From Candidatus Altarchaeales archaeon WOR_SM1_SCG (GTDB lineage Archaea > Altiarchaeota > Altiarchaeia > IMC4 > WOR-SM1-SCG): a stretch of DNA of 38,552 nt. This document shows positions 24,927-33,030 of the stretch, piece by piece. The first letter of the stretch is position 1, and every line of letters starts with the position of its first letter. The DNA lies in the NCBI GenBank assembly GCA_001723845.1, contig MCBE01000278.1, positions 1-38,552 on the forward strand. Reading direction: 5' to 3'. The translations under genes and the position numbers were made by a program. The notes under the pieces were generated by a model. The model was not told the DNA's origin, did no database searches, and saw only the letters and a program-made list of their open reading frames with translations.

Positions 24927-25526
24927 TTATTTAAATTTTATTATTTTCAGGATTAATAGCGGCAGCAAGCCCCCGATAATTACCGCGCCTGCCGCACTTA
25001 CGCCTGCAATAATTAAAATTTTATTTATTGTTAATTGTACGTATTTATCAGGCACGGTCTGTGAAAATATGAAAAGCATGGAATAAGCAAGAAATATTAT
25101 ATCGGCAACTACTGCAGAAATAATGTATTTAATGGTTTTACTAATGCCTTTTTCGCGAAGCAAATAAATCACCAACTCAAGTGCTGCGCCAAGAATGATA
25201 ACCCCTATAATGAATTCAATACTTCCAAACTTTCCGGGTTTTGGCATCTGGAGGTTAAAAATGAAGATAATGAGGGGCATAAAAATGGCAAGTATCGTTG
25301 ATGTAATCACCGCTGTTCCATGCTTTTTTATTAACCCGTAAGCAACCAGTGAACACATAATTATAAAGGGTCCGATGATGAAACCAAAACCTGTCCCGGG
25401 ACTGGGCAGTTTCAAAATTTCATGCATAATTGTAGGGATTGCAAGCCCGGGAAATGCAAACAAAAACACGACTGCCCCAACTATACCTACTGCCGCCGGC
25501 AGGATTATCTCTCTTTTATTTTCCAT
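24927..25526 (-). CDS. Integral membrane protein of unknown function
   Basis: A 199-residue, very hydrophobic protein with about six predicted membrane helices (for example VGIVGAVVFLFAFPGLA near the N-terminus, AVVADIIFLAYSMLFIF, KILIIAGVSAAGAVIIG). No family motif is recognised. It is 13 bases upstream of the DUF364 gene on the same strand, so they are probably co-transcribed. Confidence 0.65.
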   Translation of the reverse strand: MENKREIILPAAVGIVGAVVFLFAFPGLAIPTIMHEILKLPSPGTGFGFIIGPFIIMCSLVAYGLIKKHGTAVITSTILAIFMPLIIFIFNLQMPKPGKFGSIEFIIGVIILGAALELVIYLLREKGISKTIKYIISAVVADIIFLAYSMLFIFSQTVPDKYVQLTINKILIIAGVSAAGAVIIGGLLPLLILKIIKFK

Positions 25527-25545
25527 TTTTCCATTTTACCTTTTT

Positions 25546-25713
25546 TTATACATTCACAGATGGCTCGTGAGCAAACACAGACATCTTATGCTTCGTTTTT
25601 TGAATTACAAAATGTCTCATTTTCCACATTGTCAAACTTCCTGCTACAGCAAAAATTAGTGACAACCTATATATGCTCAAAGCCGCTGCACCGTAATCTA
25701 TTGGTCCGCACAT
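25546..25713 (-). CDS. Small single-span membrane protein
   Basis: A 55-residue frame starting MCGPIDYGAAALSIYRLSL, with one hydrophobic span (residues 8-30) followed by a basic segment (KMRHFVIQKTKHK), which would place the C-terminus inside. No family is recognised. Its stop is 20 bases before the start of the next membrane protein, suggesting an operon of two membrane proteins. It is short, so moderate certainty only. Confidence 0.5.
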   Translation of the reverse strand: MCGPIDYGAAALSIYRLSLIFAVAGSLTMWKMRHFVIQKTKHKMSVFAHEPSVNV

Positions 25714-25847
25714 TTTTTTTTATTTTTTATTTCGTTATTTAAAATTTATATAACAATTATTATATATTAGATTGGAACTCTTTATAAAGTGTTTGAAATT
25801 TTCAAGTTTCCTTTTGTAGGGATACATAATTTCATTTTTGATTTATT

Positions 25848-26651
25848 TTATTTTAAAAATTCATTAATTTTGTCAATAATCTCATTAAATGATTTTGTTG
25901 CATCTGAACCAGGATTACTTAAAACAAACGGCTTTCCGGAATCACCGGAATTCACAATTTCAGGGTCAACCGGTATTCTCCCGAGAAACGGCACATTAAG
26001 TTCCTCTGAAGCTTTCTCGCCGCCACCAATTTTAAATAACTCAATTTCCCCGCCGCAGTGAGAGCATTTAAACCCGGACATGTTTTCAATTATTCCGATA
26101 ATCGGAACATTAACCTGTTTTGCAAAATTCACTGCTTTCCTTGAATCAAGCAGTGCAACTTCCTGCGGCGTTGTGACAATTACCGCCCCGTCCATCTGCA
26201 TTAACTGTACAATACTTAACGGCTCATCTCCTGTCCCGGGAGGCAAATCAACTATCAGGTAATCAAGTTTTCCCCACTCAACTTCTTCTATAAACTGCTT
26301 TATCACACCCATTTTTAAAGGTCCCCGCCAGATAACGGCAGAATTCGTATCCGGCAGCAAAAAAGCTATTGACATAACTTCAAGTTCGGTTCTTCCTATC
26401 CGGATTTTAACCGGATTTATGCCAACGGATGATGATCCGGGTCGCATGTCCTCAATCCCGAGCATCTTCGGGACATTGGGCCCGTGGATGTCGGCGTCAA
26501 GCAATCCCACCCGGCTTCCGTTTAAAGCAAGTTGAAACGCTAAATTCACGGCAACAGTTGTTTTACCGACACCTCCTTTGCCGCTCATTACCATTATTTT
26601 ATTTTTTATTTTATTCAGTTTATTATCCGGTTTATCTTTTGTCTCATTCAT
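25848..26651 (-). CDS. mrp: Mrp/NBP35-type Fe-S cluster carrier ATPase
   Basis: A 267-residue P-loop ATPase of the Mrp/ApbC/Nbp35 family, which carries and delivers 4Fe-4S clusters. The deviant Walker A is [10 protein letters not shown] (residues 19-28), Walker B-like D-L-P-P-G-T-G-D is near 135, and the dimer-bridging C-x-x-C is in FKCSHCGG (near 190). There is no N-terminal DUF59 domain. A GCAC-N4-GTGC palindrome lies about 80 bases upstream. In this neighbourhood of Fe-S rich CODH, ferredoxin and thioredoxin genes a role in cluster assembly is expected. Confidence 0.9.
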   Translation of the reverse strand: MNETKDKPDNKLNKIKNKIMVMSGKGGVGKTTVAVNLAFQLALNGSRVGLLDADIHGPNVPKMLGIEDMRPGSSSVGINPVKIRIGRTELEVMSIAFLLPDTNSAVIWRGPLKMGVIKQFIEEVEWGKLDYLIVDLPPGTGDEPLSIVQLMQMDGAVIVTTPQEVALLDSRKAVNFAKQVNVPIIGIIENMSGFKCSHCGGEIELFKIGGGEKASEELNVPFLGRIPVDPEIVNSGDSGKPFVLSNPGSDATKSFNEIIDKINEFLK

Positions 26652-26731
26652 CTTTTTTTGGTATTATTAATAGGGTCATCCGCCCCTTACCCGCCCGTTC
26701 ATCTTGAATTTTATTAATTATTCCGGTTTTT

Positions 26732-26743
26732 GCACTTATGTGC
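26732..26743. promoter_or_regulatory. GCAC-N4-GTGC palindrome, site 1 (upstream of mrp)
   Basis: GCACTTATGTGC, preceded by TTTT on the plus strand (so followed by AAAA in the direction of mrp). It lies between a TATA-like ATATATAA stretch and the mrp start, about 80 bases from the ATG. Identical half-sites occur at 32320-32331 and 36899-36910, also upstream of minus-strand genes. Confidence 0.5.
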
Positions 26744-26766
26744 TTATATATAATTAAATTTTTAAT

Positions 26767-27249
26767 TTAAAAACCAATAAAAATCCGGGTGTCGCCCTGA
26801 AAAATTTTGTTTTTTAGTTTGAAGCCCGCATCCGTGAGAAATTTTTCTATCCCGGATGCCCTGTAATATTCTTCATCAACGCTTGTTACAGCACCATATT
26901 TCCAGTCAATAATTATCAATATTCCACCCCGTAATAATTTATTTTTTGCGTTCCTCAGGAATCTTTCCGGCTCGGTAAAATGATGAAATGAATATACTGT
27001 GAAGATGAGATTAAACCTACCAGGTAATTTACCAATATATTCCGCTTTCATCTCTTTACAAACAATTTTATTATTATCCCCTTTATTTGAGATAGAAATA
27101 TCAATTCCAAAGGCATTAATATTTTTTAATTTTCTCAATTCCTTTAACCTGCTGCAGTCACCGCAGCCAACATCCAATACAATGTCGCCTTCATCAATAA
27201 ACTTCAAAAGAAAATCCGTAATATCTTTTTCTGAAAGTCGCATTTTCAC
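26767..27249 (-). CDS. Class I SAM-dependent methyltransferase
   Basis: A 160-residue Rossmann-fold methyltransferase with motif I VLDVGCGDCSRL (residues 29-40), the acidic end of strand 2 at GIDIS, and the FHHFTEPERFLRNA segment of the UbiE/class I type. The substrate is unknown. Its start overlaps the stop of the MTH1187-like gene (ATGA), so it belongs to the cooC operon. Confidence 0.85.
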   Translation of the reverse strand: MKMRLSEKDITDFLLKFIDEGDIVLDVGCGDCSRLKELRKLKNINAFGIDISISNKGDNNKIVCKEMKAEYIGKLPGRFNLIFTVYSFHHFTEPERFLRNAKNKLLRGGILIIIDWKYGAVTSVDEEYYRASGIEKFLTDAGFKLKNKIFQGDTRIFIGF

Positions 27250-27533
27250 CTCACTGCATCAATTTTTGATTTAATTGAAATTTCTTTGTCCCTTCTATCA
27301 TCAATCCGTAATGTTGTCACAACCCTTTCCGTACCTTCTGAAAAAACCGCTTCATGCGCTTTTTCAATTGCATTGAATAATGTTTTTGTGTCTTCTGCTT
27401 CAATTATCGTTCCCATTGCATGCAATTCAAATTTTATATTTTCTTTTTTCAGTGCCTCTACTGCTGCTTTTACAAACCTCGCAACTCCAATTCCCGTTCC
27501 TATCGGAACAACACTGAATTCTGCAACTATCAT
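27246..27533 (-). CDS. MTH1187/YkoF-type thiamine-binding family protein
   Basis: A 95-residue protein matching the small MTH1187 (UPF0045) family: MIVAEFSVVPIGTG at the N-terminus, HAMGTIIEA in the middle and TERVVTTLRIDDRRD near the end. Family members bind thiamine or related ligands as oligomers, but their job is poorly known. It overlaps by four bases both with cooC upstream and with the methyltransferase downstream, so the three are translationally coupled. Confidence 0.85.
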   Translation of the reverse strand: MIVAEFSVVPIGTGIGVARFVKAAVEALKKENIKFELHAMGTIIEAEDTKTLFNAIEKAHEAVFSEGTERVVTTLRIDDRRDKEISIKSKIDAVR

Positions 27534-28303
27534 TTTTTAGCCATAATATTATTTAATATTTTTTCAATATCCTGTGCAGCACATCCTTCATATTCAATTA
27601 TCGGTTTTCCAAGTATGTTTGCTTCCCGGATTTTAGCATCTAATTTCACTGAGCCGGCAAAATTTGATTCAAGACCTCGCTCTTTTAAACCATTCATCAA
27701 AATTTTATTTGTATCGTCATCCACCTTATTTGTTATGATATATATCCTTTCATCCGGTATTCCCAGGTTCATTGACAGTTTCATTGCTCTTTTTGCAAGT
27801 TCCAGTGATTCGTAAGACGGGTCAACCACAATAATAATTGCATCAACATATTTTTCATTCCCCCTGCCGAGATGCTCAACCCCTGCTTCAGTGTCCACCA
27901 ATAGTATTTCAGTTTCGCCAGATTCATAAATCTTCAGGAATTCTCTCACAACGGCATTCAGGGGACACGCGCATCCTCCGCCAGCATCAACAATCTTTCC
28001 TATTGAAAGCAAACCAATCCCGTTTTTAGTGAAAATACTTTTTCTTTGCATCGTATCGGAAAGTAGATCCCCCAGGCGATTTTCATTCCAGTATTTTGTA
28101 ATTCCTTTCCTACCGCCAAATGACTCGCTTAATGTTTCCGGTGCTTCTTCAAAGTCAAGCATTTTATATAAACCAGTGTTTGATTCATCTGTATCAACAA
28201 CCAGTGCATTATAACCTTTTTTACGAATAGCATTTGCCAATAATGTTATTATCACGCTCTTTCCGCTTCCGCCTTTACCGCAGATTGAAATTTTTTTAAT
28301 CAT
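27530..28303 (-). CDS. cooC: CooC-type nickel-insertion ATPase
   Basis: A 257-residue ATPase of the CooC/AcsF family, MinD-like. The deviant Walker A is CGKGGSGKS (residues 8-16), the metal site is likely CAC in GGGCACPLNAV (near 110), and the switch region LLVDTEAGVEHLGRG is typical. CooC proteins load nickel into CO dehydrogenase at the cost of ATP. It lies about 4 kb upstream of cdhA on the same strand and directly after cooT, which supports a role in CdhA/CdhC maturation. Confidence 0.92.
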   Translation of the reverse strand: MIKKISICGKGGSGKSVIITLLANAIRKKGYNALVVDTDESNTGLYKMLDFEEAPETLSESFGGRKGITKYWNENRLGDLLSDTMQRKSIFTKNGIGLLSIGKIVDAGGGCACPLNAVVREFLKIYESGETEILLVDTEAGVEHLGRGNEKYVDAIIIVVDPSYESLELAKRAMKLSMNLGIPDERIYIITNKVDDDTNKILMNGLKERGLESNFAGSVKLDAKIREANILGKPIIEYEGCAAQDIEKILNNIMAKK

Positions 28304-28318
28304 TTTTTATTTGAGTTT

Positions 28319-28510
28319 TTATTTTGGCTTCAACACCAATTTATGGTTCAGGAAATTGATTGTATCTATTTTGTAATTATCAAATATCTCCGAGCTGCCA
28401 AACATTTTCTGGATTATAATTTTATCGCCGTCAACTTTTACAACTGAAACATCTTCCATAATCTTTTTTTCTTTTCCGTTTTCCGTAACATAGACATCTG
28501 ATTCACACAT
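28319..28510 (-). CDS. cooT: CooT-family nickel-binding protein
   Basis: A 63-residue protein starting MCESDVYV, with the single N-terminal cysteine at position 2 that binds nickel in studied CooT proteins. The rest is the small beta-barrel of the family (KKIMEDVSVVKVDGDKIIIQ, FDNYKIDTINFLNHKLVL). Its pairing with cooC fits a nickel chaperone for CO dehydrogenase. The start is fixed by the need for Cys2. Confidence 0.9.
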   Translation of the reverse strand: MCESDVYVTENGKEKKIMEDVSVVKVDGDKIIIQKMFGSSEIFDNYKIDTINFLNHKLVLKPK

Positions 28511-28541
28511 TTTTTATTTCCTTTTTTTCCATATTTTAATT

Positions 28542-28715
28542 TTAATATCTTAATATTCCAGTATCCTCTTCAGTCATCTTACCTCCACATTTCGGGCAGG
28601 TCTGTTTGTAACAGGAAACTCCAAGATAGTGTGGGACCCTATATCCGCAATTTGGGCACACGCATTCACCTGTCGAACCCTGACTTAATCTGCCACCTCT
28701 TCCGCGTACTTTCAT
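28542..28715 (-). CDS. Small Zn-ribbon protein
   Basis: A 57-residue protein beginning MKVRGRGGRLSQG. It carries two C-x2-C knuckles (CVCPNCGY and CPKCGGK) that would bind zinc or iron in a rubredoxin-like ribbon. Function unknown. It sits between a CoA-binding protein gene and cooT, all on the minus strand. Confidence 0.7.
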   Translation of the reverse strand: MKVRGRGGRLSQGSTGECVCPNCGYRVPHYLGVSCYKQTCPKCGGKMTEEDTGILRY

Positions 28716-28737
28716 TTTATGTTTTTTTTATTTATCT

Positions 28738-29112
28738 TTATTTGCTTCCTTTCTCTATCATAATACAAGCATTATGGATTACCGAAATACCGCCCTTTTC
28801 TGCTTTTTTCACTGCTTCTTCCGACTCGGAGCCGGGCTGCATCCATATTTCATTAACTCCTATATCCCGGCATGCATCAACAACCTTTTCTGTTACTTCT
28901 GATGGCGTGACCGTAACTACAATATCCGGTTTCTTGGGTAATTCGTAGAGGGTGTTATATATCCTTTTCCCCAATATGTAATCTGCATTCGGGTTCACGC
29001 CAAATACATCGTAACCTGCATCCAGCAAATCCTTAAATACAATGAAACCGTACTTTGCTTTATTTCTTGAGACACCTACAACTGCGATTGTTTTTGAATT
29101 TAAATCATTCAT
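28738..29112 (-). CDS. CoA-binding (YccU/SucD-like) Rossmann protein
   Basis: A 124-residue CoA-binding domain protein: KTIAVVGVSRNKAKYGF at the N-terminus, VFGVNPNADYILG, PDIVVTVTPSE and IWMQPGSESEEAV. These small proteins bind CoA or acyl-CoA; their function is not well defined. It is encoded just before the Zn-ribbon and cooT genes on the same strand, in reach of the acetyl-CoA synthase genes. Confidence 0.88.
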   Translation of the reverse strand: MNDLNSKTIAVVGVSRNKAKYGFIVFKDLLDAGYDVFGVNPNADYILGKRIYNTLYELPKKPDIVVTVTPSEVTEKVVDACRDIGVNEIWMQPGSESEEAVKKAEKGGISVIHNACIMIEKGSK

Positions 29113-29152
29113 TTATTCTTCGTATGTGTTACTGAATATGTATCCATAATTT

Positions 29153-30496
29153 TTAATAATATTCATTAAATGTCGGGCTTGGCAATTTTTCAGGAGTCAC
29201 ATCTCTTATTGAAATTATACCAATCACTTCTTTATCCTTTACCACCGGAAGATGCCGAATAGTATGTTTCAAAAATAATTCTGATGCATCAAGTGTATCT
29301 TTTGTATGCTCAATGGTTATCACAAATGTTGTCATCACATCTTCAACCGATATTGCATCGGGATTTTTATTTTGTGAAATAACCTTTTTTATAATATCTC
29401 TCTCGGTTATGATTCCAAAACCGCCGTCTTTTTTTACAAGCAAACCGCCGATATTGTGTTTTTCCATAACTTTTGATGCTTCACTTATTGATATCTTGGG
29501 ATTGACAGTTATTATTTCCTTGTGCATTATCTCGCATACATTTCTTACTTCACCGCGCAAATATTTCATATACGCAGCAGCAACAGGCGGTTGAATCATA
29601 TAACCCATGGCAATAAGCAAAACTGCCTCTGGAAAAGACAACATTGCAATAGCAATAGCAACCGATAAATCCCTCATACCTGTGGAATATGTAAGTGCGA
29701 TTGCTTTGCCTCTTTCAAGCAGGAATTTTCCAATTAATATGCTTATTGTGAGCATTAAACCATAAAACACGATTAAAGGGATTAGCGTCATCGCCGATGC
29801 AAAAATATCCGATAAAATTTTATCAGATTTCATACACATCGCAATAAAAACAATCATTAAAACACCAATGGAACTTACTCCTGAGAAATTCGGTTTTAAC
29901 TGCATAAATCGTTCCTTGCCCCATTTCTTTAAAATAAATCTCCGGGTTAAATCACCTGCAATCATCGGTAAAAGCACGATTAATATTAATTGTTTGAATA
30001 ATTCCATCGGGTCAAAAGGAACGCCCTCTGCAATCAAAAATTTTAGATAAATCGGGAGTATGAATATTGAAAGCAATAAGTTTACGGCAATTAAAACAAG
30101 TGCCGTGTTTAAGTTTCCTTTTGCAAGTCCTGTCCATGCGGCAGTCATTCCTGATGTCGGAAGTAATGCGATTAAATAGATTCCCACGGCATACATCAGA
30201 TTGCCCTGGAAAAATACATTTGCGATTCCGATGGCAACTATGGGGGATATAATGAAATTTATAAATAAACTTAACGCTACTGGTTTTATATCTTTGAATG
30301 CGTTAAGGACTTCCCCGATTTTTATGTTTATCATCATCGGATAAATCATAAGGAACAGTACCGGAAGAACGAGCATTTTTAATGTGCTTTTTAAATCTGC
30401 TCCGAGATATTGCCCTGCTATAAGTCCCATTATGAGAAATGCTAATATTAAGTATATAAGGTTGTCCGTAATTGCTTTTAAAATTTTGTTTGCCAT
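29153..30496 (-). CDS. Bile acid/Na+ symporter or ACR3-like permease with C-terminal CBS pair
   Basis: A 447-residue protein. Residues 1-315 form about ten membrane helices of the BASS/ACR3 superfamily, with LLPTSGMTAAWTGLAKGN resembling the ACR3 signature and TYSTGMRDLSVAIAIAM matching the second conserved broken helix. Residues about 325-435 form two CBS motifs (MHKEIITVNPKISISEAS, VEDVMTTFVITIEHTKDTL), which in other proteins bind adenine nucleotides. The transporter would therefore be gated by energy state (inference). Substrate unknown: arsenite or an organic anion are options. Confidence 0.85.
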   Translation of the reverse strand: MANKILKAITDNLIYLILAFLIMGLIAGQYLGADLKSTLKMLVLPVLFLMIYPMMINIKIGEVLNAFKDIKPVALSLFINFIISPIVAIGIANVFFQGNLMYAVGIYLIALLPTSGMTAAWTGLAKGNLNTALVLIAVNLLLSIFILPIYLKFLIAEGVPFDPMELFKQLILIVLLPMIAGDLTRRFILKKWGKERFMQLKPNFSGVSSIGVLMIVFIAMCMKSDKILSDIFASAMTLIPLIVFYGLMLTISILIGKFLLERGKAIALTYSTGMRDLSVAIAIAMLSFPEAVLLIAMGYMIQPPVAAAYMKYLRGEVRNVCEIMHKEIITVNPKISISEASKVMEKHNIGGLLVKKDGGFGIITERDIIKKVISQNKNPDAISVEDVMTTFVITIEHTKDTLDASELFLKHTIRHLPVVKDKEVIGIISIRDVTPEKLPSPTFNEYY

Positions 30497-30513
30497 TTTT
30501 TTAATTTATTATT

Positions 30514-30924
30514 TTATTTCACCCCATCAATTAATTTTATTATTTTCTCACACGATTCTGGCAGTCCCTTCTGGAACTTTTTATCCTCAGGGAGCAGTTC
30601 ACTGACAATCCTTGTGCCGAGGGCAAGATATGCAATATTTGTTTTTCCTTCATCATCTTTATAAACCACCACCTGCTTCGGCGGAAGTAAAATCGCACCT
30701 CTAATTGGATTTTCGCGTATGCTTTTATATGCCTTCTGTGGGTTGCATACCATAATTGAATGGAACTCGCATTTTTCATCCACTTCCACGCCGTGGCTTT
30801 TGAATTCCTCCATCATATTGAATACTTTCCTTACAATAAAACCCTGTGATTTTGCATTCTGCTTAAAATCCCCGATAAATTCATCCGGGGTTTTTTGTGT
30901 AGTTGTTTTATATAGTTTTGCCAT
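30514..30924 (-). CDS. DUF302 protein
   Basis: A 136-residue protein of the DUF302 family (GFIVRKVFNMMEEFKSHGVE, FHSIMVCNPQKAYKSI, LLPPKQVVVYKDDEGKTNIA). The family fold is known but its function is not. It lies 17 bases upstream of the permease on the same strand. Confidence 0.85.
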   Translation of the reverse strand: MAKLYKTTTQKTPDEFIGDFKQNAKSQGFIVRKVFNMMEEFKSHGVEVDEKCEFHSIMVCNPQKAYKSIRENPIRGAILLPPKQVVVYKDDEGKTNIAYLALGTRIVSELLPEDKKFQKGLPESCEKIIKLIDGVK

Positions 30925-30974
30925 CTTTGTTTGATTTTTGATATCTATCTATTATTTCGCAATTATTGATATAT

Positions 30975-31163
30975 CTACCTACATGTTGAGCATGTTGAGC
31001 ATGTTGAGCCGCCGCCAGAGCTTCCCTCACATCTCATGCGATTTTTCGCGTATAGTTTTACCCAACACTCCTGGCAAACCATCATTCTCCCTAATTCCTT
31101 ATGGTTTGCTGAAAGCAAGCTCAAATCTTCTCCGGTTTTTCCACAAAGTTTACATTCTTCCAT
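30975..31163 (-). CDS. Small Cys-rich (Zn-ribbon) protein with S-T-C repeat tail
   Basis: A 62-residue protein starting MEECKLCGKTGEDL with a likely treble-clef or ribbon (CKLCGK and CQECW). The C-terminus is GGGSTCSTCSTCR, encoded by three 9-base repeats of CATGTTGAG. The tail adds three cysteines at regular spacing and could bind metal. Its start overlaps the end of the FTR gene by 14 bases, so it is likely co-translated with it. The stop is TAG, with a TAA three codons further on. Confidence 0.7.
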   Translation of the reverse strand: MEECKLCGKTGEDLSLLSANHKELGRMMVCQECWVKLYAKNRMRCEGSSGGGSTCSTCSTCR

Positions 31164-31620
31164 TTTTTATTAATTTTAATTTTGATTTTTTTTGTCTAAC
31201 AAACAATTGACAGTGGCATTCGCCGTCTTTTTTAATTTCATCTTTATGATAAACACAGGGGCAAATGTTTTCCTGTATTCTCTGGATTCTGCACGGGCAG
31301 TATCTTTTACCGAATTTCTCCTGTTTAGCGATCAATCCTTCAATAACAACACTCAGAACCTTATCCTTGGGGTTTACATTGAAACCATTTGTCTTTGCAT
31401 ATTCTTCTGCCCAATTTTTTATTAATTTATGTTTCTCCTCGCCTCCGGTTTCCTTTATTGTTATTGCTTCAACCGGGCAGTGGCTTATGCACATCTCGCA
31501 GGAGATACATTTTTCATTATCCGCAGATGCTTTCCCGTCTTCTATTTTGAGTGCACCGAAACCGCAAACATCAACGCACTTCCGACATCCAATACATAAT
31601 TCTTTATTTATTTTTACCAT
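31150..31620 (-). CDS. Ferredoxin fused to ferredoxin:thioredoxin reductase catalytic domain
   Basis: A 156-residue protein. Residues 1-60 are a 2[4Fe-4S] ferredoxin (CIGCRKCVDVC, CISCEMCISHC). Residues 65-150 are an FTR catalytic beta domain with the three signature pairs CPCRIQ, ICPCVYH and ECHCQLF, which hold a 4Fe-4S cluster beside a redox-active disulfide. Enzymes of this family pass electrons from ferredoxin to thioredoxin. The built-in ferredoxin would deliver electrons directly. The surrounding thioredoxin-fold genes are probable substrates. A second, damaged copy lies at 33974-34224. Confidence 0.9.
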   Translation of the reverse strand: MVKINKELCIGCRKCVDVCGFGALKIEDGKASADNEKCISCEMCISHCPVEAITIKETGGEEKHKLIKNWAEEYAKTNGFNVNPKDKVLSVVIEGLIAKQEKFGKRYCPCRIQRIQENICPCVYHKDEIKKDGECHCQLFVRQKKSKLKLIKNGRM

Positions 31621-31952
31621 TTTCTTTTACCTCCTCCACCGAAACCGCCGCCTCTGCCATCCCTGGGACCTATGCCAAGCCCTTTTCCTTTTCCTGCCCC
31701 CTTTCCTCTTCCTTGACCTGCTCCCGTTCCATATTCTTGATTAAATCCTGTTCGTGTAGTTTCAGATCCTGCCACTTTGTTTTTCCCGTCAACAAAAATA
31801 GCATCCCTGGGACAAGCATTTGCAGCATCTTTTAAACAATCTGCATTTTCATTTTTTATTCTCGCTTTTTCGTCTGCCATTTCTATTCCTTCCGGGCAGA
31901 TGTTAGCACATATACCACAGCCAACACATTTATCTTCAATGATTTCAGGCAT
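31614..31952 (-). CDS. Ferredoxin-like protein with Gly/Lys/Arg-rich tail
   Basis: A 112-residue protein starting MPEIIEDKC at 31952; a GGAGG seven bases upstream supports this start over an upstream ATG. It has one clear 4Fe-4S motif (CVGCGICANIC-P) and a second, incomplete one (CLKDAANACP). The last 40 residues are almost all G, K and R (GAGQGRGKGAGKGKG, RGGGFGGGGKRKW). Comparable tails occur in small archaeal and bacterial proteins found beside NifX/NifB-like and MinD-like Fe-S carrier genes. It overlaps the stop of the preceding gene by eight bases. Confidence 0.75.
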   Translation of the reverse strand: MPEIIEDKCVGCGICANICPEGIEMADEKARIKNENADCLKDAANACPRDAIFVDGKNKVAGSETTRTGFNQEYGTGAGQGRGKGAGKGKGLGIGPRDGRGGGFGGGGKRKW

Positions 31953-32301
31953 TTTTATCCTCCATAATATTTTTAATTTTCTCCAGAGTTTTTTCTGCAA
32001 CAATCTTTTCCTTATTAAAATATTTTTTCATTCTCCCCAAAAACTCCTGTTTCTCCTTTTCGGTTTTGAAATTTTCCATTAATCTTTTTGTTTTCTCAAC
32101 ATTTTCTTTAACTTCAATTGGTATTCGTTCCCCATCGTGTCTTACCGCTTCGTATGAGCAGACATCATGGCATTTCCCGCATCTTATGCAATTTTCCATG
32201 TTAATTTCTGCTTTTCCCTCTTTCATTGAAATAGCACCTGCCGGGCAAATTTTTACGCATACTCCGCATCCGATACATTTTTCTTTACTTATCCATGGCA
32301 T
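31945..32301 (-). CDS. Two-cluster ferredoxin with helical C-terminal extension
   Basis: A 118-residue protein from MPWISKEK at 32301. The ferredoxin part has CIGCGVCVKIC-P and CIRCGKCHDVC. A charged helical extension follows (VKENVEKTKRLMENF, AEKTLEKIKNIM). An upstream ATG at 32325 lies inside a GCAC-N4-GTGC palindrome and is less likely as a start. First gene of the ferredoxin/FTR set 32301-30975, in which consecutive genes overlap. Confidence 0.8.
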   Translation of the reverse strand: MPWISKEKCIGCGVCVKICPAGAISMKEGKAEINMENCIRCGKCHDVCSYEAVRHDGERIPIEVKENVEKTKRLMENFKTEKEKQEFLGRMKKYFNKEKIVAEKTLEKIKNIMEDKNA

Positions 32302-32319
32302 TTTTCGTGTTTTATTTTT

Positions 32320-32331
32320 GCACATAAGTGC
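32320..32331. promoter_or_regulatory. GCAC-N4-GTGC palindrome, site 2 (upstream of ferredoxin/FTR set)
   Basis: GCACATAAGTGC on plus; in the direction of the gene it reads GCACTTATGTGC followed by AAAA. It lies 19 bases upstream of the ATG at 32301, with an AT-rich TATA-like region further upstream. Its distance to the start nearly equals that of site 3 (18 bases). Confidence 0.55.
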
Positions 32332-32366
32332 ATAATTAATTATTATTAAATTTTGAATTTAAAAAC

Positions 32367-32681
32367 TCACCTGCCTAAAATCCTGTCAAAAAATGACTTC
32401 TTTTTTATTCCAAGTATTTCCTCAATATCACTCTTCAGGGAACTCTCCTTTGGAGCACCGGTAATCCTTTTGCTCTCGTTTCCCTTCTTATCAAGTATTA
32501 TTATCGTCGGAACAGCAGAAATCCCGTAATTTCCGGATAATTTTTTCCCTTCAGGCGTTCTTGTTCTTATCTTTTCAAATGTTACTCCATATTTTCTGTA
32601 CTCTCCTGAAACATCCTTCACAACTTTAACCGCAGCAGGGCAGTGCGGACAGTGCGAGCCGACAAATACTAAAATTTTCAT
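32367..32681 (-). CDS. Thioredoxin-fold protein with CPHC motif
   Basis: A 104-residue protein with VFVGSHCPHCPAAV (active cysteines C10 and C13) and a cis-proline loop ISAVPTIIILD. CPHC-P at the N-terminus resembles archaeal glutaredoxin/thioredoxin-like proteins. The tail (KKKSFFDRILGR) is basic. A probable partner of the nearby FTR. Separated by two bases from the small Zn protein upstream, so co-transcribed. Confidence 0.88.
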   Translation of the reverse strand: MKILVFVGSHCPHCPAAVKVVKDVSGEYRKYGVTFEKIRTRTPEGKKLSGNYGISAVPTIIILDKKGNESKRITGAPKESSLKSDIEEILGIKKKSFFDRILGR

Positions 32682-32683
32682 GA

Positions 32684-32824
32684 TTATTTTCCACCCCCAT
32701 ATTCCGAATCACAACATTTATTGCAGATTACAAGAACATCAACCCCGCAGCTGGTTGTGCATGTTTTTTCCGTTCCTTCATCTTCTTTTAATTCCTTTCC
32801 ACAGACAAAACATTTCCTGTTCAT
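32684..32824 (-). CDS. Small Cys-rich protein
   Basis: A 46-residue protein starting MNRKCFVCGKELKED, with C-x2-C pairs (CFVCGK, CNKCC) and further cysteines (KTCTTSC). It is probably a zinc-binding protein. Function unknown. It lies two bases upstream of the thioredoxin-like gene and 14 bases downstream of a ferredoxin gene. Confidence 0.65.
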   Translation of the reverse strand: MNRKCFVCGKELKEDEGTEKTCTTSCGVDVLVICNKCCDSEYGGGK

Positions 32825-32838
32825 AATTGATTATTTAT

Positions 32839-33021
32839 TTATTCAACTGTTATCGCATCAACGGGACATACTTTCACGCATTTTAAACAGGAAGCGCATT
32901 TCCCTGGTGCTGCAACCACAGGCACATCATCCAGGAACTCAAGGACACTGTAATTACAGGCATCAACACACTTCCTGCAGCCTGTGCATTTATCGTAGTC
33001 AATCTTGATTTCCATTACCAA
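32839..33021 (-). CDS. Two-cluster ferredoxin
   Basis: A 60-residue ferredoxin with CTGCRKCVDAC and CASCLKCVKVC-P motifs. An ATG two codons downstream (MEIKIDYDKC) could also be the start. It lies nine bases after the thioredoxin gene on the same strand, in a run of thiol-redox genes. Confidence 0.88.
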   Translation of the reverse strand: MVMEIKIDYDKCTGCRKCVDACNYSVLEFLDDVPVVAAPGKCASCLKCVKVCPVDAITVE

Positions 33022-33030
33022 AATTTTAAT

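Noticed and set aside
31953-32003. The ATG at 32003 as start of the ferredoxin-like protein at 31614-31952
   Set aside because: It lies deep in the upstream gene, whereas the ATG at 31952 has a good GGAGG upstream and begins a normal ferredoxin.
32302-32325. The ATG at 32325 as start of the ferredoxin gene at 31945-32301
   Set aside because: It falls within the GCAC-N4-GTGC palindrome and adds eight residues not expected in a ferredoxin; the ATG at 32301 is preferred.
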